A DNA stretch of 64,000 nt from Angiostrongylus vasorum (GCA_018806985.1 JADANN010000359.1:434001-498000), one strand, 5' to 3'. Positions 1 to 11,937 are shown, counted from the first letter of the stretch. Notes: a model not told the origin generated them from the sequence alone. Made by a program: numbers and translations.

Positions 1-1015
1 TTGATGATTTTGCTGAAACGGTCGCGTCATGCACCATGGGTACCATAGTAGATGTTTTTTGTATAGTTCCACTTGAATGCCGTTATATCGTTCCGTTTTA
101 TTTTGTTCGGCCTTCACCTATACTCTTCTGGTTTTTCGTACTAATCAGCTTGAGAGTCCTTCATGTTTTTTCCAGCCTTGATAATCAGATTGAGTTTTTT
201 TTCTTTTATTTAAGCAAGCACTCAGACAATAATATACTTGTATACCAAGATTGAAATTCTAGTGGTAGTGAATCAATATTGAGTTGTTCGACCACTCATC
301 ACCAACGTGATCGTTTCCATCATTTTCTTCGTATTCGCTTTTTTCTAGGTCCGTTTTCATCAAAAAGCACATTTTTTTTCTTCTTCGGATGAGCCTAAAT
401 TAAAAAAGAGGTTCTGTTTTTGTTCAACTGGTATAATTTAAGGATTTATGCATATGGAGTTCAATTTTTCAACCAATGAAATGTGCTAATAATGGAGAGT
501 ACGGGACTTCATAACAGCTTAAAAGTGTCAATATTTCATAGACGGTAATGCCAATACTTCCTAGAGAGAAGAGGATGGCGGAGCACTCGTCACATCTAGA
601 TTGGCATAAGTGTAACAGGGGAAAAATATGATTTCCTAGGACATTGTTTAAAAAAAACAACGCTGATAGCATGATAGCGAACCCATTGTGTTCTGTTAAG
701 AATGAGTGTGTGTCCTGCGGAATATTCCTGATTCTGTCCCACTTATTCGTTGATTGAAGCAGTGCAAATCTTTGAATTCTATGAAATCATTATTGCTCCT
801 TCCTTTTCCATGACCAGTTGTGATTACAACTCCTTAACTGGTAATTGGTGAATATCTACATTTACCACTATATACTTTTTCGAATTCGGCTGCCGTACGC
901 CGACTGTTTCTGAAAACTAGGTGTGGTCGAAAATGTATTAATTTAACGACATCATTGTGGCGTCTGGATAATATTCAGTAGTTGAGAAGAACATCAGTTT
1001 TCCACAGGTTTTTGT
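1..1015. other. Non-coding stretch, nothing recognised
   Basis: AT-rich sequence with T-runs. No ORF here resembles a known protein and I see no repeat shared with the rest of the window. Confidence 0.4.
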
Positions 1016-1019
1016 GAAG

Positions 1020-2770
1020 GATCATTTGTTAATTCAGACTGCTCAAAAATTCAAACTGAGTACCCTTTACTTCATCGTTGCGTTTACAGCGGCGGCATGT
1101 CTTTCGTACTATTAGATCGACTTTACCCACGACGTTATTCTGTATAACGCATGAATTTATAAGTTTTAGCCCCATATCACCAATACTGATCATCGAGTGG
1201 CTCGAGCGGGCGCCAGTAAATCTTTCCATTTTTCCCTGCCTCGTGGAAGAGTAGCACCATGGGTTCTGCTCATTCTATGAACTCGTAGAACGTCACACCT
1301 TTCTTTTAGGGTCTCGATGAAGAACTATGACCATCGGATCGGTGGTCTTCCTGCAGTACGTTTGACATCTCGGGGAATCCATTCACTAACGGCGTTTGTC
1401 CATCTGTTGTCGCTCATACGCATTAGGTGTCCGGCCCACCGTCTCTTCAACAGTTTGGCGTATAGAACGGTATCTTTGATTTTTTGATCGTTGATGGATG
1501 TTATTCGTAGCTTCGGAATCCTTCTTTCACTTACGTGATACGGGAAGCTCTTAGCCTCGCATTTTCGACTGTGCCTTCAATAACACAGTGGTCTTTTATC
1601 CTTACGTAGCGACCAGGTTTCTGACGCATACATTAATGCAGGAAGAGTCATGGAGACGAAAAGGTAGAAACCGAGTCAGGTGTTATTTGTACCCTTCAGT
1701 ACATTCTCGATGCTCTTCAAGGTTCCCCAACCTGCTCGTTTCCTTCTACTCAACTCTGGAGATAAGTGATTCACTATGTTGATTTCCCGACCTAGCTAGA
1801 CGTAACGGGAACATTCGAAATATTTGTTCCGTACGGCTTGAATGGAGCATGCGAAACCAATCCTTTCTCCGTGAACATCGTTTTTGTGAGATTTAGTCGA
1901 AGACCATTCTTTCCACAAGCGTTGCCAAAGCCGGCAAGCATTCGTTCCGCTTGGTTAATGCTTGATGTCATAGGAACGGTGTTATTAGCAAAGTGAAGAT
2001 GGTGTGATTGCTGATCACCGATTTTCACCGACGTCGCGGACTCCTTTATTGTCTCATGTTTTGAGAAACAGTTGTTTTCCGGTCTTATAGACGGAGTAGA
2101 ATAGGTGGCGCTTTCTCGTCCTGGCCAGTCCGATGACGTCGTGCCTTATTCTTCTAACCTGCATAATTAGATCCTCTATAAGGTACCCAGACACAAGTGA
2201 GAGTGCATTGTTGGTCCAAATGGTCATCTTGGTCCTATGCGATTTAGGCAGCCTAGAATGGTCCTGAGATTTTAGCAGCCTGTTCGTACTGGTCCTAGAC
2301 AACGCTGCCATATCGAGGACTCTTTCGAGAGCACGGGAATGAGGCCTACTTTTTTTCTGTGTTTAGCGTTTGGTACACATTGCTTGCATAGCTCTGAACA
2401 AGGGGGATACCTATAGTCACGGGTAGCTTGGTAGTCTCTCCTAGAGTAGAATGGGAGCTTGTTTGTTGGAGACGATTCCTAAGCGCTTCCCATGTATTCC
2501 CATGTCACTTAATTGCAGGCTTTTGGCCGAATTGACTCGTTTAATACAGTCCACGTAAACAACACAGCTACGCACGCATTCATGGATACTTGCTCGTAAA
2601 CGCAGAAGGTATGTGTCATACCGTCGCAACAGAAACAGGGAGTCCATTCCCGAAATCCACATGCGTCTCAGGGAAGCATATGGTCGCTTTTCGTCCGCGA
2701 TTAATCTCTATCCGGCACCCGTGGCAGCACCACGTTGCCTCGCGGCTAACCGGCTATGGGTGAGGTGCGG
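1020..2770 (-). mobile_element. RTE-type non-LTR retrotransposon, internally deleted (copy A)
   Basis: Read on the minus strand from about 2770. A 5' leader is shared with the copies at 35.4 kb and 52.7 kb. It is followed by the start of the endonuclease ORF (2054-2311, with an IEDLIMQVRRIRHDVIGL-like stretch) and then, with no intervening endonuclease core or RT fingers, by the distal RT palm (1792-2028, RLNLTKTMF stretch) and the ORF 3' end (from about 1230, RFTGARSSHS). The catalytic FADD box reads FANN (1981-1992). A large internal deletion, stops and frameshifts mark it as dead. Family assignment rests on recognising the hookworm-type endonuclease/RT; the exact ends are estimates. Confidence 0.75.
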
Positions 2771-3079
2771 CTTATACAGTCTGGAATTTTTTTTTTACAG
2801 TACTTTGCCAAATTGTTGTTAAATGTCGCGTATTCATGTTACAGTCGATTTGTACAAACTGGCGCTGATAACACCAGTAATCAATCTATGTTTTTTTTAA
2901 ACTTATTTTTGTAAACTTTCTTATAACATCCTTGTTACATATGTGATGTATCGTTTAACATTTAACGTTCGACATAAGTTGATTTCCACTCACACCGTGC
3001 CGGAATAACGACGCCTGCAACTTTAAGGCGACATACCTCAGTTCGAAGTGAACTTTATTTATCGAAATAGCTTACTTGG

Positions 3080-3392
3080 ATACTTAGATACTTGTATGGC
3101 CCGTCTTCACTGGTTGTGCGGGCTTCAGCATAATTCCCATTTTTTAGGAGTTTTGCTAATTTAACCATTGTGGTTGCCTGGAGTCCCGAGGTCAGCCTGG
3201 CCAAAATCGGCCTCGCTCTTCATCACCACAAGCAGCCGCCGTGGATCACAGGGAAATTGGCCACTATGCGACTAGTTTCATACCAGGACGGTGAGGGACA
3301 AATCTCCTTGCTGTACATCGCAGTCCGACACCCAGGAACACCTCCCAGCCACGATGAAGCATTAAACCGTTGGGAGTATCGAAATAGCAGCT
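3080..3392 (+). repeat. Dispersed repeat, family R3
   Basis: Starts near 'cttgtatggcccgtcttcac' and holds blocks about a CCCGAGGTC-like motif and 'gccgtggatcacaggga'. Related copies lie at about 22620-22765, 31155-31555 (opposite strand), 45410-45790 and, partially, 63655-63770. No protein is encoded. It may be a SINE-like or MITE family; I do not recognise it by name. Confidence 0.6.
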
Positions 3393-3394
3393 AT

Positions 3395-5465
3395 TAGAAT
3401 TTACATATCTTTGTAAATTAGGTACAAGATCTCTTGTTCTTCTAGGATGGGGTCATTTCATAGAGCCTAGTAATCATGCTCGTGTCACAATTTTTCATCA
3501 AAGATCCTATTTCCAAAATATAAGCATCTGAACAAGCGGTATTATGTACATTAATACACGGTGTTATTCTCAAATGCATTGTGGATATTAATGGCTGTTG
3601 GGATTTCGTCCGGAGTTTCAAAAACTTAAACTTCTTTCATATTTATTTTCAAAGTTTTAGTTCTAAGCAGCTTCCTAAAAACCGGATTACAATTCTAAAG
3701 AACCATACTTACTCTTAAGTACATAAAATAACATTTTTTCTGTTAACTAGTCGTGTTCTCCTCAAGTGTCATGGTTATCGAAAAAGTATTTTTTTTACGG
3801 TGTACGAAGAATTACGTGATCCAAGTGTTAAATTACACGAACTTGTCCTTAGCATTAGGAATGATGGAAACAGTAGTAGTGTAATATCTTGTGAAGTTTT
3901 TTAGAGTACTACGACCTGTCTGACCATATTTGTCGTGCTGCGTTGGCAGGTGGCAGTATTGACAACGTAACGTGCGTTGCTGTTTTTCTCCGTCCTCCAC
4001 AAGACCTTTGGGAGCTATTCGGTGAAAAACAATAGCTCGAGGTGTAGCTCGTTCAAATATTACGTACACTTCTGTGACACTCTGCTACTTTGGGATGTTG
4101 GCGAAAAGAGCTGCCAATTTCCGTGCTAAAACTGGCGTGTTTTATCCTTCTAACTGGTTTCCTATAGATCTACTTAGCAATATTTTGTAAAGTATGAAGT
4201 ATCTTTCATTTGGCCTTGATTTTTTAGTTAACTGGTGAACTAAGACGCTCCAATGTCTACTTAAATTCATATGTTTCATGTTCCAATTCTACTTACTTAC
4301 TCGTACGTTGTGAGGAACCCACTAATTATTTTGAAGTGTAGTCACTCCGTAATTCACTGCAATACTTCCTTCCCAGGTGTTGTGAGCACCTTCACCGTTT
4401 CTTTGTTCAGTTTGATTGTCATTGTTTCTGAAGAAGTGCGTTTGCTGTTGTTCTTAAAGTGACCATATGTGAATTTTTAGGTTGAATTTCCTCACTGTAA
4501 ACGCTATGTAAATTCCCACATAGTATCTGCTTAGCGTGTTATACATTGTGTTTACTTCTCCACATCGTAATATTGTATATATCTCCATGTTGTTGAATAA
4601 CTCTGTTGAGTCTATATGCGTATTTGAAGAGATTTATGATCAAAAAGAGTCCAGAATTGTTCTTGAGGATTCGGTGTTCATAGAAAATTTTGGGGACGCT
4701 GCAGATGCACTGGTTAGAGATGCTGTACGATGTATGTGCTATAGTCATTGGTGCTACCCATAGACTCTGAAGTAGATACATCTATTGATCGTTCTTCTCT
4801 GACGTCGACAAATACTGTGTACTGCCGTCTTCTCCATCTTTCCATAAACAGATTTGTTTGAAACCGAAAAGTCTGAGTTCGACACTTCAGCATACTAAGT
4901 CGTAAAGATAGTTGTTAGTTTTTCTTCAGCAATATGGTTGTTTTTTCAAGAAATGGTGAATTGGCAAAGTGCTAAAGTGGTTTAGGAAGGTGTGGGAAAG
5001 GATAGGAGTGCTATATTCTTATCGTCAGTTGGTCATTTGGTTAGTAAAGAATGTTTGGTAATAAAATAGAGTGGTTTCGAATTAGGCTGGCTGTCTATGT
5101 ATAATAACGGTGAGAATATTCTGGTGACTAACTGAACGAAGGGATGGAAGATGCCCTGCTTTGTGGCCCTAGAATGTCGTTCAACTGAAACTTTAAACAA
5201 CAGACATAATATTGCTTATTAGCCAAGTCGAAAAAAAGAAACACCATTCATGCTTTGTTGAACTTAGTCAACCAATTAACGGTAATTTCGTCGATTTTAC
5301 CATTACAGTTCCAAGTCTGATGAATAACTAATGCATAGCATCAGAAGAGGAGTTGGATTTTTTTGAATACAAATTTTTGGTGGGATGAAACATCAACAGA
5401 TAAAAAAAAGGGGGTGCAAATTTTCGAAGTTATTTCATACATAAATAACATAGAAATATAACTTC
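3395..5465. other. Non-coding stretch, nothing recognised
   Basis: Two kilobases of AT-rich sequence with only short ORFs, none with a recognisable domain and none flanked by convincing splice sites. Confidence 0.35.
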
Positions 5466-5469
5466 AACG

Positions 5470-5855
5470 AAGCTGAGATATTTGCAAAACTCTGAACCGC
5501 AGGTGTCTATGGTGGAGAACGAACGCGCTATTGTCCTCTCCGGGAGTAACGCGTTCACCACCACACCATGCGGGTCTTTCGTTTCGCCTGTCTCTCAGCT
5601 AGTTCTATCGATCTTTTTTGCCATCAGCAATCACCCGTCAACGGGATTGATCTGGGGAGCCCAAATCGGCATTGAACCCAATTAAGCTGAGGCTATAGTT
5701 GTAATCACAATTTTAACCTTTTTTGCCTACTGCCTACTGTTTTTGATGGCAGGGTATATTGCGAAATACACCTGATTCATCTTCGTTGAAGTTATATTTC
5801 GCAATATACCCTGCCATAAAAAACAGTAGGCAGTAGGCAAAAAGGTTTAAATTAA
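5470..5855. repeat. Foldback element of family R4 with adjoining palindrome
   Basis: The left part carries the family's conserved block (from 'gctgagatatttgcaaaact' to 'caacgggattgatctgggga'). The right part (about 5713-5850) is an inverted repeat with arms of about 50 bp: 'gcctactgcctactgttttt' plus 'ggcagggtatattgcgaaat' reads back as its complement at 5797-5850. Such near-perfect arms around a short centre are typical of foldback or MITE-like non-autonomous elements. No coding potential. Confidence 0.7.
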
Positions 5856-6569
5856 CATAGGAATTATTGACTTGTGACCAGACGCACTGCTCTAAGTCCT
5901 TGAAGACTTAGGATTCGTTCACAGTCTAACTATATGAATAGTTAGCGGTAGCTAACTAGTTTTCACTCCATGAAGAAGTCTTCCGTTGCTCGTCCTACCA
6001 AGTGTCGAGTCGACTGAAGTCGAGTGCATGAGGTGTTCTGAGAGGTGCATTGCTTAATCGGATCAATCCTTTCTGGTTAACGTACCTACAGTCTTTTTAG
6101 CATATTCACAGCGACGTGCATTGGTCATACATCTTACATATGTGGAGTACAATAATCTATCCGTTCAGATTTAAATTCACAGGCGAACTGACAACGGTCC
6201 CTAGTCTGAGAGCTAAAATATTCTGCCGAACACCATTCAGTGCTTACACCAAGTTCAGAACGCATCTGCACCACCGTGAAAGAATTCACCGTGAAGAAGA
6301 GCAACTGATTCGTCCTATTGAATATACAAAGCACGGTAGATAATAAATTCCAGGTTCAGAAAATCTTTTCAAGGAGACGTGTACGCGATGAGAGAGACAA
6401 ACTGCCAAAAGAAGTTAGGTGGGTAGCGCGGTAGCGCTAAGACTCTGCAAATATAGTATTGAATACAAATTTGCATAGTCTTGTTAAGCAAACATTGGGT
6501 GTTACTCTATTCTTTACTAGGCTAGAGTACAGCTACCAGCTCTACCGTAATAAGCGATAAAGTAACACC

Positions 6570-6650
6570 ACATGTTTGGTTAACAAGAATGTAGAGAATT
6601 ATTTGATCAATGCCGAGGTTAACAGAAAGTCGATCGTGGGAAAAAACAAC
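6570..6650 (+). repeat. Short repeat with a 'tgccgaggttaa' core
   Basis: The block around 'tgccgaggttaacagaaagt' recurs at about 18335-18385 and 21165-21230 in the same orientation and at about 49868-49915 in reverse. One copy directly follows a Penelope-like 3' end, so it may belong to a retroelement terminus. Confidence 0.5.
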
Positions 6651-6754
6651 TTCTATCTCTGATATTCTGCTGGAAAGAAAGAAATATCTAGGGTTCATTG
6701 TGTCTTCTTTCATTGATGACTTAACACGAGGTTCATAAGGTAAACTTCGTTCGG

Positions 6755-7025
6755 GTAACATTTCGACGTCTTCAACTTCTTCGGAAATGATGATCCGAGT
6801 CGATTGTCCACAGTCGTTCGTACTCTCGATGCTGTGTCTTCGTCGTCGTATCGAGTCGGATCGTGTTCAGTGGAGCTTCGCTCGAATGAGGCAATCCACC
6901 GTGCTGTGCTCGTTTATACAGGACAGTTGTCGTTGATATGGTTGTCCAGTGGTAATCGTTTGTCGTACATTCCATCCTTCCGAAGTTGGTATCATTATCA
7001 GCTGGTAGATAGCACAAAAAATGTT
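6755..7025 (-). mobile_element. Retroelement terminal fragment with a hammerhead-like core (family Q, left arm)
   Basis: About 250 bp that match, in opposite orientation, the segment at 7060-7325. Shared blocks on the minus strand include 'gactcgatacgac', 'gagagtacg' and 'ctgtggaca'. Read on the minus strand, the 3' end has a CCGAAGA...GTCGAAA core like the hammerhead-like motif of the Penelope-like copies in this window. No GIY-YIG or RT motif is visible in this fragment, so calling it Penelope-like is inference. Confidence 0.5.
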
Positions 7026-7059
7026 TCAAGAACCAACCTCAGTCAAGTAATCAACATGT

Positions 7060-7325
7060 ATTCCTTCATTGTTAGGCATAGATGGAGTGTCCGCGAAAAA
7101 ACGTTATTATCACCGGATTATCACCGGACAATCATCGTCAACAACAACCGTCCTGTATATAGGAGCATCGCTAGTGAGATTGCATCATTGAAGTAGTGCT
7201 CCACTAAAGGTCTGACTCGATACGACCACCACGAAGACACCACATTGAGAGTACGTAGAACTGTGGACATGGACTCGGATTATCAGCTGTGAGGAAGACG
7301 AAAACGTCGAAAGATTAGCCGAATG
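7060..7325 (+). mobile_element. Retroelement terminal fragment with a hammerhead-like core (family Q, right arm)
   Basis: Inverted partner of 6755-7025. The block 'gactcgatacgac' is followed by a GTGAGGA box, a short GAC/GTC stem and GAAAG (7266-7313). The two arms are head to head around about 40 bp. A third copy lies at 13275-13415 on the minus strand. Confidence 0.5.
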
Positions 7326-7740
7326 AAGTTTATTTTACCAACCTCATCGTAGCTCATCAATGAAAGAAAGTTCATTGACAATTCATACATATTGGTTAAA
7401 GGAAAGTCGGTTTGAGAAGTATCTGGGATTCAACCATGTGAAGTCGGAGTTACGATAACGAGCATTATGAGAGGCTTAGCTCTTAGTTTAATTGACATCA
7501 TAGCAAATTTCCTTCGTGCTGAAAACCACAAACTGTATTCGCTTTGAAACCATCATCCGATTAAAGGACCTAAAACTCCGTGCTCATTTCTTCATTTCAA
7601 CGATCTCTCATCATTCGTTATGAATAAGAGACTTCGGTTGAGACATCGAGCACATTGGAAACCTAGTGGAACACAGATTTCAGCCTCTGAAAAGCTACTC
7701 TTTCCTCAAGATCCAGGTGGAATGCGCATGAAAAGCATTG
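7325..7740 (+). mobile_element. Degenerate RTE-1-type retrotransposon fragment
   Basis: The stretch around 7530-7600 ('ggacctaaaactccgtgctc') matches the RTE-1-type copy at 56265-56310 ('ggatctaaaactctatgctc'). That block encodes the 'DLKLRAH'-type segment after the RT palm, and the region upstream is compatible with the same ORF. It is full of stops. Ends are estimates. Confidence 0.4.
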
Positions 7741-7854
7741 ACAGACCAGTCATTTAATGTGAATAGTTCGTAATAGCTGGATGATAAGAATAACAACAGT
7801 TGTCCCTGTAGGACCATCATGTACAAAGTGCTCGAAGCGGAACATCACCATAGG

Positions 7855-8346
7855 AGCGACAGCCCGATAATGCAGCAGTTGGAAGATATGATGTGTATCG
7901 CACTGCTTATGTAAGTCCGTTGTCCAGCCATACAAATAATTTGAATAATTGTAGTTACCGGAGCACTTTGTAAGCTTTCCTCGGTCACCGCTTTTCCCTT
8001 CAACATTACAGATAGTTGTCCCTTCAAGAAGACAGCCAACTAGGGCAATGTTCCCAACTTCTATATTAGCTTTGGCACCGCAACAAACGAACTGCTCAGT
8101 GTACATTCCTTAAGCAGCCATAACGGTGCTTTTAAGAACCTTGTACTTGTATAGATCACGGAAAGCAATGATGGCTAACGCAGCCCCACTTCCTGGATCA
8201 TGCGTGATGTCCTTCACAGCACCGCGGATGTAACGGTAAAGTTCGGAGTAGTCAATAAGTCGCACTTGTGGTGCTACCTTACTGTGCTGATTATACGAAG
8301 TAAGGCAGCGTCGGCACCTTTAAGCTGAACGTATCCGACGACCCAT
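7855..8346 (-). pseudogene. Processed pseudogene of ribosomal protein uL2 (L8/RPL2)
   Basis: Minus-strand reading starts with ATG at 8346-8344 and MGRRIR, the conserved uL2 N-terminus. It continues through GYIRGAVKDITHDPGSGAA-like residues (about 8245-8180), then MYTEQFVCCGAKA and NIALVGCLLEGTTIC. The region GDRGKLTKCSGNY (about 7990-7950) matches the strongly conserved GDRGKLARASGNY of eukaryotic uL2. There are no introns. An in-frame TAA sits soon after the start, another stands just before MYTEQF, and frameshifts follow SGNY, with the C-terminal half lost or unreadable. An intronless, multiply broken copy of a highly expressed gene is what LINE-mediated retroposition produces. The functional gene is not in the window. 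Confidence 0.8.
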
Positions 8347-8614
8347 TGCTTGGCATCCCTCAAACATAGGTAATTAAATAATATTGAATGACTATATTTG
8401 AGTTCATAGTAAACTTCATTCATTGAACTAAATCTGATTAAAAATTTGAGATCGTTGCCAGGAAGGCACTATTCACTGAATAAACTCTCATTTTCTGGAG
8501 TACATGAATAGATTTTCGTCCTGCTATTTCACCGATTCTCATACTTTGAGCCGAAGAGTTGTTGAACTATCTGGATTTCAGGATGTTAGCTTTTTTATTT
8601 ACTGCCCATTACAA

Positions 8615-8965
8615 TTTTTTCACGGCAGGCTATTGCGTGTGATACAACCGCAATGATGCTTAGATATTTGCAAAACTCCGGACCGCAGGTGTCTGCTGTG
8701 GGAAACGAATGCGTTATTAACTACCCTTTCCGGGGGCTGCCGCATTTACCACCACGCCATGGGTGTCCTTCCTCTCGCCTTTTGTAGTTGGCAGGTGATT
8801 GCTGATGGTACTGATTGATAGAACTAGCTGGGAGAAATGCGAAACGAAGGACTCGCATGATGTGGTGGTGAACGCGTTACTCCCCGGGAAGGGCAATAGC
8901 GTTTTTGTTTCCCACCGCAGACACCTGCGCTCCGGCATTTTGCAAATATCTCAGCGTTATTGTGA
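8615..8965. repeat. Foldback element of family R4 (large inverted repeat)
   Basis: 'gatatttgcaaaactccgga' plus 'ccgcaggtgtctg' at about 8660-8700 is inverted at about 8920-8955. The two copies of the block face each other around a centre containing 'ggtgattgctgatgg'. No coding content. Confidence 0.65.
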
Positions 8966-9564
8966 TTGACCTGGATTTCGTCTAGTTGGACCCATAGTCT
9001 CCCAAATTTCTACGTCAGTGTTGGCGATTGGTTGCCTTGCTTACATCACATAAATTGCAAATTTTGTGTTAAGACAACATTATGGAAGTACATGCGTCCT
9101 ATGACCGATAGAAAGAAGAATTACCGGTATTTATTTTTCTCTTATTAAAAAATCGATCATTTTCAAGCGTTTTCCAATTATAGGACATCGAATCGCTCCA
9201 TCATTCAAAGATCTGACGCTGAAACGTTTCTTGGGTGGCATTAAGTGTAGGGGTGAAACCGACTCCGCTGCTGTGTAAGCGCTGTGCCGTCGTGTCCATT
9301 GATAGAAAACCTAGTTCATGTTTCTGATCGCCCTAAACTTTTTGTTTTAGTTCATGTGGTTTCTGTACTCTTTTAGGTCTTCAATAAAATATATCTTGAT
9401 AAAAGCGGCCACCTACACCTCACATTTATGCCGTACTCTAAATCTGACCTAGGATCTAGCTTGAATTTGAAAATTCAGCGATTCTCTTTTGGCACAGGTA
9501 GGAAGCGTATAGAGAATATTGCCCTTCAAATAGAGAACCTAGTGATGTATTGAAAGCATGAAGG

Positions 9565-9835
9565 AGAAAGCTCTTGGCTCTGACCAATCTCTGAGGGATG
9601 CTCCATACATTCGACTTCCTTAAACATCGTGAGAAGTGCCTTAACGCATATCTGACTTGTGAAATGACTTTTGGTGGCCTGCCAATGTATCGGGTCACTG
9701 CTGCTATGCTCTCGGACAGTTTTGGTACCAACTTACCGATTCCCATAGGATGCTTGGTGAGCTTGGAGAGCTAAATTGAAACGATGTGTACTGCAGGACG
9801 CCTCCAAACACTGCGCTACACGCGCTCCTTGCGAT
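9565..9835 (-). repeat. tRNA-derived SINE, family S1
   Basis: On the minus strand the element starts with a tRNA-like head ('gcgctacacgcgctcc' at its 5' edge on the plus strand) and ends near 'ctgaccaatctctgag'. The plus-strand block 'cggacagttttggtaccaac' is the family's conserved middle. Other S1 copies: 12795-12930, 14420-14700, 28480-28715, 37525-37800, 47755-48030, 50170-50445, 60150-60400, 60515-60770, 61380-61650 and 63822-64000. Confidence 0.65.
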
Positions 9836-9879
9836 GTATTAATTTAATATTGCCATCCTCTTAGAGAAGTCCTGGCGAT

Positions 9880-9985
9880 TTCAAAGAGATGATCAGCTCG
9901 AGGTGCGGGATCGAACTAGCGATTGACCCAGCATAATATTTTGCATGCCACCTTTAACCAGCGCGCTACACGTGTCGCTGTGAAG
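9880..9985 (-). repeat. tRNA-like SINE head
   Basis: The minus strand reads 'tagcgcgctggttaaaggtg' followed by 'tagttcgatcccgc', a good match to pol III A and B boxes. The anticodon arm does not form a convincing cloverleaf, so this is a SINE head rather than a tRNA gene. Confidence 0.5.
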
Positions 9986-10474
9986 ACAGTAATTGAATAT
10001 GGTGGGGAAGAATGATTCTACCATCTTCTTCTTTTACATGTGCTGCATTTCTCATTCTAAATAATGTGATCAATCTCCGTGTAAGCTTATGATCGTAGAG
10101 CTTCTCAAAGTGTATAGTGAGAATCGACACAGGATGATTTTTTTCTTTTCATTTTTCACCTAAACTTGTGATTTTTTCTTCTCCTTCGTGCATATATCCC
10201 ACCAAAAAGTTACAGTGGTAGTCGACGAAATAGTTCCTTCATAATCGTCGCCAATGAAGTTCACTAGTGAGGTCTTCTTTTAAAAAGAACACAGGTGTTC
10301 CATTGTGTCATTGAATCTCGCTTTAACGCGGATTAATCACATAATTCTACTAAATCATTGTTTTTCGACATTTTAAAGACAATGTTTCAACTTTTATTTA
10401 CGCCCTGTTCTTTTTTTTCATGCCTTTTCTCTAAATTTTTAGAACAGTTCTCGCTCTAACAACGTTTAACTTTT

Positions 10475-10660
10475 TTTATTTAATGCCTATATTTTATTTC
10501 ATAGCAGGGTATGATGTGAAACAGAACCACAAACATGCTGAGATTTGAGCAAAACCCGGAACCTCGGCTGGGCTTCGAACCCACGACTACCCTTTCCGGG
10601 GCATACGAGGGTTGTATTTCACCTAATACCCTGCTATAAAAAAAAGTAGGCGGTTGATGA
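10475..10660. repeat. Foldback/TIR element with an internal tRNA-like B box
   Basis: Terminal inverted arms ('catagcagggtat...tgtgaaa' against 'tttcacctaataccctgcta') enclose about 110 bp. On the minus strand the interior reads 'gtgggttcgaagccc', a near-consensus pol III B box. A tRNA-derived segment thus sits inside an R4-type inverted repeat. Confidence 0.6.
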
Positions 10661-10664
10661 AATA

Positions 10665-11832
10665 GTTAAACATTGAGCGCTCTGTTGCTGTGTAATAAAA
10701 CGAAAGATTATTTTACATGGCGTATAGTGAATTTGTTCTCGTTTTCCAAAATCTTTGACTTCTTAAACAATCGTAGATTTCATCGCTGCTCACCGGTTGC
10801 ACACCTTTAATATTGGTTTACAAATTGGTAACCTCAATCACGAACAGTCTTCGTTCTCTGGAATCCTGACCGAAATGTGCTGGAACTTCTAGAAGTAGCT
10901 GATAAGCAGTCACTGCCATACTTTTTCAATGAAGGGACTTCCAACATGACACGAATGAGAGCTGGTCATGGCGATATTCGAGAAGAGCTGATCAACTCAT
11001 TGTAGCCATGCAACCGAGTTCAACATGCTAGAACACTTGCTTGAAGTTGTAGTGGCATAAAACTTTAATGGAGGATGACGGTAATAAGAAATCTTTCTCT
11101 GTTATACAACTAGACAGACCAACTTCTAACAAGTAAATCACATTTCTATATACATAAAATGAGCAATATGACATAGTTTTTGGAGAAAGTTAATTTCTTG
11201 AGCAAGTTAACTCAAAATATACAAATGTTTTCCTTTCAGGGATCGGTTCTTGTTTGTTGCCTTCCCTGAACCTTCGTTTCGTACCACCTTTAATTTCCTA
11301 CGTTAATTTTGTCTGGATGAAATTGTTACGTGAATATGACTGGGACTGATGATTGAAGAAAGTAAGAGAGGAATGATAAGTGATTTTCTACGTTATGATG
11401 TAGCTGACACGTTATAGTTATATTGCTAACACACATGAGAGTTGAGGGCAAAAATCGATTCCTTCGGCTTCTGCCTGATAAAAAAAACCTAAACAAACAC
11501 TGAACGGATTTTGTGGAACGGCTAAAAATCGGCCCGTCACATAGAAAATAGTTTGAGAATAGTCTAACGCTGGATGACGTAAAAGCAGTAAGCCTTCGAT
11601 CTTCAGATGGGAACGAACTGATGCTTTCGTGTTGGTGTGCTAGTAGGGTAGGATTAGCTTTACGAGGAGCTGTTAGCTGTTTTCGTCGGCCGCTCGTTTT
11701 CCAAGACGAAAACGTCGAGCCGTCGCTTCTGTGCTGTCTCGTATCAATGAGTGAATCATTGGCGACGGCGACGGCGACGACGATGTTCCGAAGGGCGGCG
11801 GTCCGTCGGCTGAGTCAGTCGTCACCGTCGCC
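10665..11832. other. Upstream region of the Mesh-like gene
   Basis: AT-rich down to about 11580, then clearly richer in G+C (11620-11832, with a 'gcgacggcgacggcgacgac' run). This probably holds the promoter and 5' UTR of the gene starting at 11833. A 78-codon ORF at 11621-11857 overlaps in another frame and resembles nothing known. A 'cttcag' at 11601-11606 could be a trans-splice acceptor; unproven. Confidence 0.35.
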
Positions 11833-11937
11833 ATGCACAGTGGTTACCAACTACTGATTCTTTTCTCTTTCGTCGCAGAACCCTCCACGGCTCAGTTCTT
11901 GCCTGGTCAACAGAGCCAGCAGGACTTCCTTAGACAG
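11833..11937 (+). CDS. Mesh-like gene exon 1: start codon and signal peptide
   Basis: ATG at 11833 in a 'gtcgccATGc' context opens MHSGYQLLILFSFVAEPSTA, a classical signal peptide with a hydrophobic LLILFSFV core and likely cleavage after ..PSTA. It is followed by QFLPGQQSQQDFLRQ and a donor CAG/GTTTCT in phase 0. This start was chosen because it joins an obvious secretory signal in frame to a reading that splices cleanly to exon 2. Confidence 0.75.

Noticed and set aside
11621..11857. 78-codon ORF upstream of exon 1 as a separate gene
   Set aside because: It overlaps the signal-peptide exon in another frame, is low-complexity (Ala-Thr runs from GCGACG repeats) and has no domain or splice context.
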